A stretch of 64,000 bases of DNA from Nereocystis luetkeana. Taxonomy: Eukaryota > Sar > Phaeophyceae > Laminariales > Laminariaceae. Both the position numbers and the translations under genes were made by a program. Below, in pieces: positions 1 to 11,499 of the stretch; the stretch's first letter is position 1; every line of letters begins with the position of its first letter. The stretch lies in the NCBI GenBank assembly GCA_031213475.1, contig JARUPZ010000026.1, positions 3,118,823 to 3,182,822 of the forward strand, given 5' to 3'. A model generated the notes under the pieces. It made no database searches. It had not been told where the DNA came from and saw only the letters and a program-made list of their open reading frames with translations.

Positions 1-101
1 CGGGGATCCAGTGTTCGGAGGCGCACGCCGCGACGGAGAGCATCGCCAGGCGGCCGTTTTTGAGCTCCTGCAGCCTGAGCTTGTCGAAGTCCTTCGGCGA
101 C
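1..101 (-). CDS. LHC gene exon 6: helix 3, cut by the window edge
   Basis: The acceptor ACACAG at 102-107 is followed by one base completing a Pro codon from exon 5. The exon then encodes DFDKLRLQELKNGRLAMLSV and CASEHWIP, the third helix with Glu, Asn and Arg ligands. The C-terminus lies left of the window. Confidence 0.92.
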
Positions 102-3100
102 CTGTGTTCGCCGTCGACGCCGCGAGAGGGAGCAACAAAATCGGCGAATGAATGAATGAATGAATGAAGAGGAAGGGAACGTTATTCAATCGCTGGGTCG
201 CCATCCTTCGTTTTTGTGTTTGCTGTTGCTTTTGCTCGAGTAGTTTTATAACCCCTTTAGAACCGCAGTCCCGTTTTGGGGACAAACTACTCCGAGTGTT
301 TAAACCACTCGAAAAGGAAGAGGGCTGAGTCGCGAAACACACGCCTCCGCTACGTGCTCTTGTGTTCACAAGCAAGGGCATAGTTCTTGCTGCTTGTTCG
401 TCGAACTACGCACGCTCGCAAGCACGCAGGCACTCAAATTCCAAGTGTGCCGCTCAAATTCTATATAATTCGTCCGAATAGGGCCAAGCAACCTGGTTTC
501 GAACAGGGGAGGATAAACCTCCCCGACCCCCCCCCCCCCCGCGCGCCCTTCCTGCCGTCCTTATGACCACGTCGAGCAACATCAGACACTGCCGATACAG
601 CACGATCACGGTGACCCCTACAGTAATGCATACGGGCAGGCCCTAAGCGCGGGGGGGGGGGGAAGGCTTCCCAGCGTAGTTCTGTAAGAACACAAAACGT
701 AGCATCGATGCAAGGTCCTATCATCAACCGCGTCTCTCGCACGAAGACTGCATTTTCGATTCACACAGTAGCTCTCGGAGACACACGCGCCAAAGGCTGA
801 AACTCAATAATGACGTCGTCCTTGGTCCTAAACGGTATATATATTTATATGTATATATCTATATATATAAAATATACCAGTATATATACCTTGATAAAAC
901 ACGAAGAAAAGTATCACACTCTGTCGAGGGAAAAATGAAGCTGATTCCCACGACAAGAAAGCAAACACCCAGCGAGCGACGAATCAGACAGAAAATCATG
1001 TGCAGTACGATACATCATCTAGTTTATTGACAATGCTGCACAACATCTATATAGTGATGCAAATCCAGCCCAGGAGAAAAAAATGCCCGAACACAGTAGG
1101 TCATGCGGACCATACGGCTTCCGATCGGCAACAAGAGCAAGATCTGTATAGGAGTTCGTACTGTTGATAAAATAATAATAATCGTACAGATCCGACCCAG
1201 GAAAAAACATGCCCTTAAGCAGACCATGCAGGTGATACGTCTCCCACCCGGCAACATGAGCCAGATCATACAGATCATATGATACAATATCGGGAATAGA
1301 TCTGTCATGAAGGATCTACAGATCATGAACTGTGGGAACGATCTGTGCAAGGTGTGGATAGTTTCAAAGCCTCTTGCCGTGCTTTTCAGAAAATCGAATC
1401 GGAAAATCGTCTTAAGGGTGTGAGTTTATTATCTTGCGTGTTACATGGTATGGTATACATCGTAGCTGGCGTGTGACGAGTTTCACCTTGGCGGTGTCTA
1501 CTTGGCGTATGATATTGCTCTCGATGACGTAGCCAGCTAGGGAGGGGGGGGGGGCGGGGGCAGTCCACCCCGAAAACAATGGCAACGCTTGTGGAGAGAG
1601 GAGGATGTTTACGTATCGCTAATCGCCTCGTCAAATCCGCGAATCACTTCAGCTCTTTCTCCGTCTACGGACCACAACCTCGGCAAGGCAAAACAACACA
1701 ACACATCGCATGACAAATGGTTTGGAAAAAAAAAAAAAAAAACTTGCGAATACAACCACTCGTGTTACAAGAAGTGGGCATCTCATCACTGCACTGCACT
1801 GTATGCCAACACCTTGTTACAAAAAGTGGACTCCCACTTCGATTTCGTATGCTGACACATCATCGCAAGAAGTTGACTTTCACCTCATATGCTGACATTG
1901 TCGACAACAAAAAAATGTTTTGAACCAAAAATCACGCCTCCAAGGACCCGAGACAAGCTAACGTCACGTGAAAAAAAAAACGAAACTAAAACTAAAACTA
2001 AACTCACGGCTTCTTCAAAAAGAGCCCGAGGTCTCCCGCGTCGCGGTCCCCCCCCCCGCTCCACATGTCACCGGGGTACGTCGCTCCCTCCGCCACCGCG
2101 AAGAAGAGCATCAGCTATCAATACGTGCACAGGAAGCCACCGATTTGAGGTACGTCGGCATAAAAAGAAGGCGGTGGGGGGGGGGGGGGGGGAGGAGGGG
2201 CGGACAAAACAAACACACTATTAAAGGGGAACATGAGCAAACATATACCAGGTACCAGTATATATATTGTTAATGGGTGAACGAGAGGGAGGACACCGAA
2301 TTGCGGCAGATACCAGGGCGAGGAGGGAGGTGGGGGGGGCGGAGAGGGGGGGGAGGGGAGAGAGGGGAGGCAACAAAACAGTAAACAAAGAAAGGCGACA
2401 GAAAAATACTACATGGGAGGTACCGTTGCGGAGTCACAAGGGACGCAGAGGAGCGGCGGAGGGACGAAAACATGAACAACGCAAGGGGGAAATGACAAAA
2501 CAAAAAAAAAACAGGAAAACGAGCACCATATACATACGTATATATACCCTGGTATGTACCCAACCAAAAAACCTCCTGTAGCGGCAAACACCCACGAAGA
2601 CTTAACTGAGCACGCTGGGTAAACCTTGATATCAGGAAGAATAAAAAAAATGTCACTATTACGGGGGACCATAGTTAATACCTGGTAGGACCTACGGTAT
2701 ACATAAAAACCCATATATTTAACCATTTTTACCAACAAAAATTGGCCCTATTAACTATGGTCCCCCGAATAGGTAAAAAAAAAAAAAAAACAAGAGTAAA
2801 ACGAGCGTCATCCAACAGCATCCCTTGTGAGACTGCAATCCTGTTTGAGAGACAACACCTGCTCAGAATGTGAGTGGTTTTGTCCCCGGAACAAGAACGC
2901 AGTGCTAGAAGAGTTGACTCAATGGGCACGCCCGGAAACCCCAGTTTTTGTGTACGACACACTTCGATATTTCAATATCTACCTGGGCGAGTCCCTCGGG
3001 GTTCTTGGACGCAAACTCGTTGAATTGGTCATACCACGGCACCACCTCGTAGCCCAGGCCGGGGAAGATTGCGCCTGCCTGGGCAGCTGGCGACGGGTTT

Positions 3101-6100
3101 CGTTGTTGCGGAGGGAGCGCATCCGGGGGAGGCCGGGCGGCGGCGGGGGGGGGGGGGTTAGTCGGTCTATATATCTGTGGCATGAAGCGGGCGGTATTAC
3201 TGTTGTTGTACGAGCATACCATGTTCCTCGTTCCTCGAATATACGGTTCAAACGTTACGTAGTACCAGTTGTGCACGTGCTCGAATTTATTAAAGGGATA
3301 TTTACGCCCTGTCGCCCCATAAACGGCGGCGGCGGAAAAGAGGAGGTCGTATCGACATCAATAATAACGCCAAAGCAATGTGTACGAACTCCTTCAAATG
3401 TTACTTGGTAGGTACTGGAACATATACGGCGGCGGCGGAAAAGAGGAGGTCGTATCGACATCAATAATAACGCCAAAGCAATGTGTACGAACTCCTTCAA
3501 ATGTTACTTGGTAGGTACTGGAACATATACGGCGGCGGCGGAAAAGAGGAGGTCGTATCGACATCAATAATAACGCCAAAGCAATGTGTACGAACTCCTT
3601 CAAATGTTACTTGGTAGGTACTGGAACAGATATTAACGCCTTCACGCTCACTCACCCCAGATGCCGACGAACGCCAACATGCAGATTCGGCAGTGCTTGA
3701 TCTCCGCCTCTTGAAGCCACTGCGGTTGGTTCACGACACAAAACCCATCAAGTGAAACAAGGTCAGCAAAAATAAGCCAACGAGGCGAGCAAAAGTTGAG
3801 TCCGAGAGCAGAGAAGAGCAAGCACAAGAGAAAAGTTACGAGATACAGGCAACAGGGGAAACATTACGAGAGGCCAGCCAATACAGCCACAGGCGAGGAA
3901 AAGGCATCAAGCTACTGCAGACCTCCAACCAACAACAACCAAACGAAGCTACAAGTGCTGTACACACGAGACTGCCAGCAAGCAGAGCGAGCCAGAGAGG
4001 GAGAGAGGCAAGCAGACTAAAACCGCAAAAAAAAAACAAAGGAAGTACGTAGGCCATTTCGTCTCCCCGACTTCCGAAAATCAATAAATATTCATCGTCA
4101 CATGTTTCTTTTATGGCATCGTCGTGTAATCGATATTTTTGTCAGAAAATAAATAAATATTAATTATCACACGCCATTTGTCTTGTGCAAACCTTAGGGT
4201 GGGGGTTGACCAACGGGTTGATGGAGTGCAGCTCCGAAAGGCCAAGAGGGTCGAAAACCTTGCCCCCGACTTCGGTCGAAACGCCCACCATGCCATCCGC
4301 GCTGCTCATCGAGGTCGTCGTCGCCTGGGAAAACCAAAACAAAAAAAACGTTCCAGAATCGATCAACAAATTTTAGGAAAGAATTAAAACATTGAGAATG
4401 AAAAAAAAGGGGGTTTGAGAATGAAGGGTTTTGAGATCGTGAACCAAATTTATTTTTTCGAGAATGGAACGATAAAAAAAAATGTTTTTTGGTGAACGAA
4501 AAAAACGTTCTTAACAATTATCGATCGAGAAGAAAAAACAAAACAACACCGCCAAAGGACGGTTGAAGAAGGTAAAGCGGGCTGGGGGCGACAAAACAAA
4601 ACCCTGTCAGCAAATAATAAAAAAAAACACGAACACAAAACGCCCAGTCGTCAATCGCGGGGGGAATAACGGAAAACGCGAGAACGGTTCAAGCCACTTG
4701 CAAAGATGAGTATCGACCGATCGATTGAACTCACAGCTGACGTGTTTTTTTATTTTTTTTATTTATTAAAACGGAACACAAACGGTACCTTCCTTACTTA
4801 CACCTACCCCGCATTTGCACGAAACGCTTCGGCCGTCGGCAGCCGCGATGGTCGTCAATAGTCTACAGTAACACGCCTCCATATCTGTAGCCTGCAACAC
4901 CCACCCACCCCCGCCCGGCCGCCCTCGTTCACGAACCGACACTACTCCCCTCGCATCGCATCGCATCCCCACCAGTCCCATGAAACAGCCGTGTTACGCT
5001 TGCCCCCCCCCCCCCTCCAACTCCCACGGTCCACGCCGACATTCCGGCGAACCTCCCTCCGACCACCCAGCCACGCCGACAAGACATCTTACGCAGCAGC
5101 GGACACCTTTGGGGAAGAAAAACACTCCACTTGCTTCTCGCTCGCCGGGCAATAGGCGAGGACGGCCAGCGCGCTCTGCCCCCAAATCGAGCTCAGCTCA
5201 ATCCATCAACCCCGATGGGTCAGCAACGATTCTTTTATTCGGAATAGCATACGGCGGTTCGAGCCCCTTGGACGAGCTGTTGAGCTTGGTGCCCATCGCG
5301 AAGAGCGCTGAGTTCTCGCACACAGGGGCTGCGCCCTCTGCCCCTGTCGAGCTCAGCTCAATCCAACCCCGACCTAACCCTAACGATGCTTCTATTCAGG
5401 ACAGGACACGGCGGTTTGACCCCTCGACTAGACCGCCTGCAAAAAAGTTCAACTTTTGCACCCATCGCAGCAAAAGAGCGTTGAGTTCTCGCACAGAGGG
5501 GCAAGAACGAGGTTTTCATTCAGCGATCGATTTTTCCCGTCAAGGGTAATAGTTGCCAGAAAAAAACTCGAACAGCAAAGGTGTTCGTTTTCGGAAAAAT
5601 ATCGACAGCAGTACGAGTAGTAGTCGAGAACCTTTTTTTTCCGAGAACCAACACGCACTGCAGTATGTTTGAATTTCAGCAAAAGCACCCTTCCTTTGAA
5701 CGCTGCCAAGAAAACATGAGCGCGTGAAAAAGCGATCACATTTCAGGAGCGAAGTCAACCCGCTCTTTTTACGGTATACCAGGTGTATAGGTTTTTGTTT
5801 TCTCGTTCCAAAACAAGAGAGGTAAAAAAAAAACGCACACACCCTCGTTTTCCGATCGAAAACTATCATCGTGCCACGCACGCCGTAGACACCGCCTCCA
5901 TACACCCCCCGCCTACACTAAAAACGGTATATTAATGGCCACAGGAGGCCTGGGCTCTCCCAAAAAAGACTCATCACTTTCACTTTCCAGCCAAACTCGT
6001 GGGAGGCTTACCCTCAACGAGCTTCTGGACAAGCCGTGGTCACAGGTGTCTACCCTCTTCTCCCCCCCGGTGCGCGCCTTCATTTTTTTATCGCGCATAG

Positions 6101-9100
6101 GGTTCATTCCGCATTCCCACTGCTCGTCGATTTTCATCGAATGTAGCTACCTCACGCTCTCGCGCTTTCCGCCAACACATTTTTTTTTTTATGCAAGAAA
6201 AAGCCCCTACGAGCATGCACTCGGTGAGACTTGAACCAACGAAATTGATCGTGATAAAGGCACGCGGACCACCTACCAAGCCACCAGGGTCTACTACTAT
6301 CATACAATAGCTATTAATAGACACCATTAATAGACACCGCCTCTAAACACCCCCCGCCTTCGCTGACAACAGTATCAAGGCCACAGGGGGGCTTGACACC
6401 CCCAAAAAAGACCGACCGCCTTCAACACCCGATAGCCTCCCCTCGAGTAGAGCCGGCCAGGTGTGGAGAATAAAGGTCGAAAAAGTACGTAACGAAATAG
6501 AGCACAGGTCGAACACATCACCAGTTTCCACAGGTCCTGCCTGCGTGATCTAGATATTTCATCTTTCAGCAGACATATTCCTGATGTGTGTCACTTGCAG
6601 ATCATGATGCGGGGTGGGGGCCGGGGTTTGGGCCGCGCACAATCTGCATGCATGACCTACTATTACGGGGGACCATAGTTAATAGGACCAAATAATGTTA
6701 TTAATAGTAAAAATGGTTAAATATATAGGTTTTAAAGTATACCATAGGTCCTATTAACTATGGTCCCCCGTAATAACAGCACAGGGTTTTAGGTCGGATC
6801 AGTACTTGAAGCACTACGAATATATCTAAAGATCCTGCACAACGTACCAGGTACGTATCATGAGGGCAATTTATGATCTGCTGTAGATGATCTAGATGAT
6901 GACCTGTCCCCTGTGCGCGCAGTGCAGCAGCTCCCCACTCCCCACCGCACTCCTATTCCATGCCCGGGCCAATCCCATTCCAGCCCTCACATCACGTCTA
7001 TCCCGCCGCAGGAGTACAACTATTCTCCCTCCCACCCCAACCAACCCCAGCCCAAACGAGGGACCGAGAGAGCGGACAGTGACGGTGGCAAGCCCTTCGC
7101 AACTCCATTCGCATTCCCGAGGACAAAACTGCACTTAGAAGTCAGAGTCGGATACGTGCTGCCGTAGTGACTTAGCAAGGTCAAGTCGTACACATGATAC
7201 GAGTAAGCGTCGGCCGTGTTGAAAATATTATTACCGTAGGAAGTCGCGCAGCACGACATTCGTAGCCTTCCACACCTCGGGAACAGAAATAATCGAATCC
7301 CACTTTAGGAACTACAGGTGGATAGATCCCTGATATGTGTGACCTGTATGATCTGTAGAATCTGCATGATTTCTATGATCTAGCTCTTGTTGCCCGGTGG
7401 GAGTCGTATATTCTGCATGCTCTACTGTAGTAGCACGGGTTTCCTGGGTTGGATCCGCACCACCAATGCACAGATCCTGCACAGCATTTCATAACGGCAG
7501 CTTAGGATCTAGCTGATCTATCTGTAGATCTATCTCTAGATGATGTATCTGATATGTGGACGGTCCATCTGTAGGTCGTGATCTGTCCGCCGAATGTAAA
7601 AACTGCTGTACAGCTGTGGTGAACCTGTGTGCGGGACCGTGACGGCGGAAGCTCGAGGCAAACTTGAAGGGGGGGGCGCTATTTTTCTTCGGGGGCGTCG
7701 TCAAAATTACCGTACCAGGTACCAGGTACCTGGTATATCGTGAAAAAAAAAACCGGCACCTTGGTGATCAGAACCAATTATTGTGCGTAAACATGCGGGG
7801 ATACACCGCTTTGGGGGTCCGTGGCGGGTTGTCGTCACTGTTAACATTAGCAGTTCATATGCCCCCCCCCCTGTGATACCACCGTACCACTCCATGTACT
7901 ACATACACCCAGTACTACAGCCAGTAGGTACCATATCCGGCATTGCACGTCGTGTTTAGACACCAGGTTCTTAGCTTACCTTACGTGCCTGTGGAGCAGG
8001 CATACAGACAAAAGAAGAAAACATCGTTCGTTCGAAATGTTTGGGTCCGACATGCACAGCACCGGCAGCAGCAGCAGCAGCAACAGCAGCTCTGCACTGC
8101 GTCGACCTGGGTGTGTTGCTACCCTCCCGTACTTCCAGTACGCATCTTTGTGCCAGGATGAGAACCCCCACCAGCTCATGCTTTTTGCCGTGCTTGGGCT
8201 TTGGCTTACCCAAATAATAAGCACTTGTTCCTATACCACATGCCTGGGATCCGTGCATCATATGCATGGGCCGTTCTTGTTTATGCGGGAACCGTGCAAT
8301 GTTTTCGACGAGGTAGTCTACTTGATGGGGTTGACGGTCCCGGTGAAGGAGCTTCCGGGTTGGCTACTTCCTATTTTACCGCTGTTAATGACCTGATGAT
8401 ACCGACAACAGCGTGGACTTCGCGCAGGGGTATGTTTTCGGTCCAAATGGGAGGAATCGTGCTGTCAACAAGGGTACTACTTACATACCTGGTAGGTTTT
8501 GAAGCATCTCGGGAGACATACCCCCCAAATATATCGAAGTCAGAAGGGGGGAGCCCTTAACCCTTTTAGGACCGCAGTCTCGTTTTGGGGACAATTGAGG
8601 ACAAACTACTTGGAATTTGAGTTGTGTGTCCCCAAAACGGGACTGGAGTTCTAAAAGGGTTAAGTGCACGAACCACGATACCTCCAGTGCCACGAAGATG
8701 CCGCCAACCCCAATAATAATAACGCCCCGAAAAAAAAGGGTGTGCAAGCTCTGCAAAAGCTACACGAGTATAAAGGCCTACTTATGGAAAAGCGAAATAA
8801 GTGTGAATAAGAGGCAGGTTGGGGCACGCACGGGCACCTCCTGCGGACGTGCTTTCCCTGTACAGTATTTATGCTGACATTTACACCCACAGCACTTCGT
8901 CGTACCCCCCCCCCCTCCATTTGGCTGAAGGTTATGGGGGTACACCCCCATTTGACCACCTTGACGGGCTCATCAGGTACCTTACTTCGAAACGCGTACC
9001 AGGGTACCAGGTATATTTATCACACCACAGACCGACACAAGAAATGCCCAATTCTAACTCCAAGTAGTTTTTCCCCGTGGGAGTTCCAGAGATGAAGGGG

Positions 9101-11022
9101 TGTGCCAGGTACAGCAGTGGTCCCTCTTTTTATACGTACGTAGTGCCGGCTGCTCCATGTGTATAATAGTGCCTGTGAAATCGCTTGGCACAGATGGGAT
9201 TAACCAGTGTGGCAGTGTCGCCGGTTGCCGCTATAGTGCCGGTATTGGTGGCTTGAAGGAGGACCATTTCTGCTGTATATACCAGCTACGAGGGATCAGG
9301 TAAAACAGGTACCTGACCACTTGACAGCCTGACATGCTCATGTTTGCAAGCCTTCCGCCTGCTCACGTACGTTATTATGTGTGTATGCCAGGTGCGACTT
9401 GGGCTTTGTAATCTACGCTGCTGTAAGGCGCTCGAGCTCTCCAGGATCTTTTGACGAGCAGAGGCCTCTTTTTACCTGTGGGCACGACCGAAGCACTCTT
9501 AACCCCTTTAGTACCGCAGTCCCGATCTGTGGACAAAACACTCTAATTCCAAGTGATTTGTCCCCAAAACGGGACTGGGGTTCTAAAAGGCTCATACCGT
9601 AGTTGACTGCAGACTGACTCGACCAACATCTGTTGGTGCTCGTACTGCTGCTGTATATTTTGGTGCTCATACTGCTGTTGTGTACATGTACCAAGTATAT
9701 TTTGGTGCTCGTGCTGCTGCTGTTGCGGTATATTTCGGTGCTCCGCTGTTGAAGGAGTTGCAGCCGTCGAAAAGATCGAGGCCAGCACGCTGCCTCGTCA
9801 AATGAATGAGAGCCTGCACCCTCGAGTAGCAGGCACCACGTATATCCAAGAACACTTCTCAATACCAGCATTGAATACCTGTGGTATCAGACTGCCGTAC
9901 AGAAGGCAGTACGCACGAGTGATCGTATCAGGTACGTCTAAAAGCAGGACGGGTGCGGTGCGTATGGGGTGCTTGTGCGGAGAGGAACAAGGAACAAGCC
10001 AGGCGGATGTAGCCTCGCAAACTCGAGCTCTCTGGGGCGTTGCGCTAGCTGGGTACTCATGAACGTAAGGAAGTGCGCGAGCACTCATAGAAGAGGCAAG
10101 GGCTACACTGCTGTTGCTGCCATTGCATACTTGGGTCTCCTGCCCAGTCAGTCCGTAACATGTTCATGCGGGTTCGTCCACGATGACAAACGACTGCTTT
10201 CTGGAATCGACTGCGACTTTCTCCTAGATTATAAGGACCACTTTTCTATTAATATGCAGGATAAATGGTTCTTACATTTCCGGACAGAGAGGATATTGCT
10301 GCTTCCATGGGTGTTGCTCAGCAGTGCTGCTGCTTCTGCTTTGTGCAACACGGGATGGCCCTTGCGTCTACTACCGAGGTACCCACGACCAGCAGCGCAC
10401 AACAGAGCAACATCCACACCACGAATCCGACGATGGTCATCCTCTCCTTGCTTCCCAAGACCGAGATCATGTGTGGTCATCCTCCCTTCCAGCAACTACC
10501 ACACAAGCAAGCAGCTCCAAGCGTGGAGTCATGTTCCTTCCCATATGTACCAGACATGCTACCAGTTGGTACGTACGAACATAGAGACGCGAAGTCATCG
10601 ATATAGGTGAAAGGTGAAAGTCATGTAAAAACATGTCCCAGGGGGAAGAAACAATCTGCACACAACCACAATCTCTACGGGTAGAGTTTGCGTGCACGTC
10701 TGAACGAGTCCCAAACGTACTCCACCAGCTGCCTCCGCTATGCAAGACTCTCCACACCTTACTTATCTACCAGCACTGCTCTAGCTGCTAATATGTACGA
10801 GCAGTGCACATCAGTACGTAGTAGCAGCAGAACCAACAGCGGCGGCAGCAGCAGCAGCAGCAGTAGCAGCAGTACCAGTCAGTACATTTTTTTTCAGTTT
10901 TTTTGTTGTTGTGTGAAGCTCACCTTGTTCAGGGACGTGGTCGTGAGACGGAACGCGGACGGGGTGACGAAAGCGCTCGCCATCCCGAGGGAAGCAACAG
11001 TGGCAACGGCGGTGACCTTCAT
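1..11022 (-). CDS. Light-harvesting chlorophyll-binding protein (LHC/FCP superfamily), six exons, 3' end off the window
   Basis: The product binds chlorophyll and carotenoid in the thylakoid membrane and feeds light energy to a photosystem. Six exons on the minus strand join with matching phases: 10924-11022, 4193-4324, 3656-3719, 2983-3074, 2008-2114 and 1-101, giving about 198 residues. The first exon encodes MKVTAVATVASLGMASAF, a signal peptide ending in the ASAF motif used for import into red-derived secondary plastids. Helix 1 reads EAEIKHCRICMLAFVGIW, helix 2 is LMLFFAVAEG followed by YPGD and AGDLG, and helix 3 reads ELKNGRLAML. The paired Glu/His-Arg and Glu/Asn-Arg ligand motifs of helices 1 and 3 are present. 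Helix 1 has Cys where the family usually has Gly (HCR for HGR). LHC proteins are usually about 200-220 residues, so little is missing. Intron 1 is 6.6 kb and full of repeats. The superfamily is certain; the subfamily (Lhcr, Lhcf, Lhcz) is not. Confidence 0.93.
249..318. mobile_element. TTAA-family MITE, half element
   Basis: AACCCCTTTAGAACCGCAGT followed by CCCGTTTTGGGGACAAACTA matches the left half of the family. The right half is missing or unrelated. Confidence 0.65.
1020..1345 (-). repeat. ATCTG-rich dispersed repeat, reverse orientation
   Basis: Read on the minus strand, GATCTTGCTCTTGTTGCCGA and TTCTCCTGGGCTGGAT parallel 7380-7490. Confidence 0.6.
2008..2114 (-). CDS. LHC gene exon 5: helix 2 and stromal loop
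   Basis: The exon is 107 bases long, acceptor TTGATAG, donor GTGAGT, ending in phase 2. It encodes LMLFFAVAEGATYPGDMW and AGDLGLFLKK. The AGDLG motif is the usual lead into helix 3. The exon is too short to show in an ORF list and was found by phase and motif matching. Confidence 0.85.
2659..2769. mobile_element. TA-flanked palindromic MITE
   Basis: Terminal repeat TTACGGGGGACCATAGTTAA has its complement at the far end. The element is about 110 bp, within LHC intron 4. Confidence 0.8.
2983..3074 (-). CDS. LHC gene exon 4: loop between helices 1 and 2
   Basis: The exon is 92 bases long. The acceptor AGGCAG leaves two bases that complete a Gly codon with exon 3, and the donor is GTAGAT. It encodes AIFPGLGYEVVPWYDQF and ends in NPEGLAQ, matching the lumenal loop that precedes helix 2. 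Confidence 0.86.
3324..3632. repeat. 103-bp tandem repeat, three copies
   Basis: A unit starting CGGCGGCGGCGGAAAAGAGG recurs at 3324, 3427 and 3530 with almost no differences, in LHC intron 3. It produces repeated spurious frames. Confidence 0.95.
3656..3719 (-). CDS. LHC gene exon 3: transmembrane helix 1
   Basis: The exon is 64 bases long, acceptor CCGCAG, donor GTGAGT, ending in phase 1. It encodes WLQEAEIKHCRICMLAFVGI, the first chlorophyll-binding helix with Glu, His and Arg ligands. Confidence 0.9.
4193..4324 (-). CDS. LHC gene exon 2: mature N-terminus
   Basis: This is a 44-codon exon between a TTTTCCCAG acceptor and a GTTTGC donor, phase 0 at both ends. It encodes MSSADGMVG and KVFDPLGLSEL, the FDPLGL element found just before helix 1 in LHC proteins. 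Confidence 0.88.
5187..5505. repeat. 160-bp tandem duplication, diverged
   Basis: TCGAGCTCAGCTCAATCC occurs at 5187 and 5347. Downstream, ACGGCGGTT...GACC and GAGTTCTCGCACA...GGGG recur at the same spacing. Confidence 0.75.
5900..6303 (-). mobile_element. tRNA-derived SINE, copy with head
   Basis: The right end, read on the minus strand, has an A-box-like TGGCTTGGTAGGTGG and a B-box-like GGTTCAAGTCTCACC about 35 bp later. The body contains a GCGCCTTCATTTTTTTATCG segment shared with copies near 11.8, 15.2, 22.2 and 32.5 kb. Confidence 0.6.
6540..7560 (+). repeat. ATCTG/ATCTAGAT-rich dispersed repeat
   Basis: Segments such as GATCTGTAGAATCTGCATGA and TGTTGCCCGGTGGGAGTCGT match the arrays near 12-13 kb and 58.4 kb. 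A MITE is embedded at 6663-6773. Confidence 0.6.
6663..6773. mobile_element. TA-flanked palindromic MITE
   Basis: A near-perfect inverted repeat TTACGGGGGACCATAGTTAA ... CCCCCGTAA is flanked by TA on both sides. Confidence 0.85.
8041..8100. repeat. CAG microsatellite
   Basis: A short imperfect CAG run lies within LHC intron 1. Similar runs lie near 10843. Confidence 0.7.
8557..8663. mobile_element. TTAA-family palindromic MITE
   Basis: TTAACCCTTTTAGGACCGCA at the left, ACTGGAGTTCTAAAAGGG then TTAA at the right. The 99-bp inverted repeat encloses GGGGACAA-type inner arms. Confidence 0.85.
9126..9260. repeat. Unexpanded copy of the GTGCCGGTTGCCG repeat family
   Basis: CTTGGCACAGATGGGATTAA and GTGCCGGTATTGGTGG match the flanks of the minisatellite at 35211-35355. 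Confidence 0.6.
9499..9590. mobile_element. TTAA-family palindromic MITE
   Basis: TTAACCCCTTTAGTACCGCA and GGGACTGGGGTTCTAAAAGG form the ends. The right TTAA is mutated. Confidence 0.8.
9620..9745. repeat. 27-bp minisatellite
   Basis: About four units of TGCTGTATATTTTGGTGCTC with GTACTGC variants. Confidence 0.75.
10924..11022 (-). CDS. LHC gene exon 1: plastid-targeting presequence
   Basis: The 33 codons run from the ATG at 11022 to a GTGAGC donor, phase 0. The residues include MKVTAVATVASLGMASAF and then VTPSAFR, a hydrophobic signal peptide with the ASAF cleavage site and a short transit-like stretch. The codons preceding the ATG give no recognisable extension. Confidence 0.9.
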
Positions 11023-11499
11023 ATTTCCGGTTGTAAAAAGGGTGCTAAATCTGCCGACAAGAGGTAAAAGTCTACGGGTGTTTCACGTCGATCGCAAAGG
11101 TTGCCAGAGCGCACACGAGATCGAGAAACAAGAGCAAACCACTTGGAAAGGGAGGATCCGTGCATCAACATGAACACTTCCATTACGTGGAATTTGGTCC
11201 TAAAGTGGGTACGATTCAAACATGAAACGGTCAATCATCGAAAAGACACCAACATTCCAAAACGTGGAACCTCGGAGCTAGATTGATCGACGAAGGAGCC
11301 TTCGTTCGTCGTTTCGTCGATGCATATCTTGTGCATGTAGTCTGTACCGTATTCATGACACCGTCGTATCGCGACTGCCGCTGCTGTGGATAGATTCATT
11401 CGCCAAGGACACAGCTTGCTGGGTGAATGTGGGATGGTAGGATGGTGAGATGGCGAGATGTCGCGCGGGATGGAAAAAATGCACACCTAGGACAGATCA

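Larger units (their letters stand above)
4325..10923 (-). other. LHC intron 1 (6.6 kb), repeat-filled
   Basis: No exon with LHC similarity was found in this stretch. It contains a 160-bp tandem duplication (5187-5505), a SINE (5900-6303), a TA-flanked MITE (6663-6773), ATCTG-rich repeats (6540-7560), two TTAA-flanked MITEs, a 27-bp minisatellite (9620-9745) and scattered CAG runs. A 213-codon plus-strand frame at 9969-10610 has no recognisable domain and is not called a gene. Confidence 0.7.

Noticed and set aside
4784..4900. Possible LHC N-terminal exon (frame ending SVSCKCG)
   Set aside because: The phase fits, but it lacks a plastid signal. The exon at 10924-11022 fits the phase and carries the ASAF presequence.
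9969..10610. 213-codon plus-strand frame
   Set aside because: It has no domain, overlapping frames of similar length exist, and it lies within LHC intron 1 opposite to the gene.
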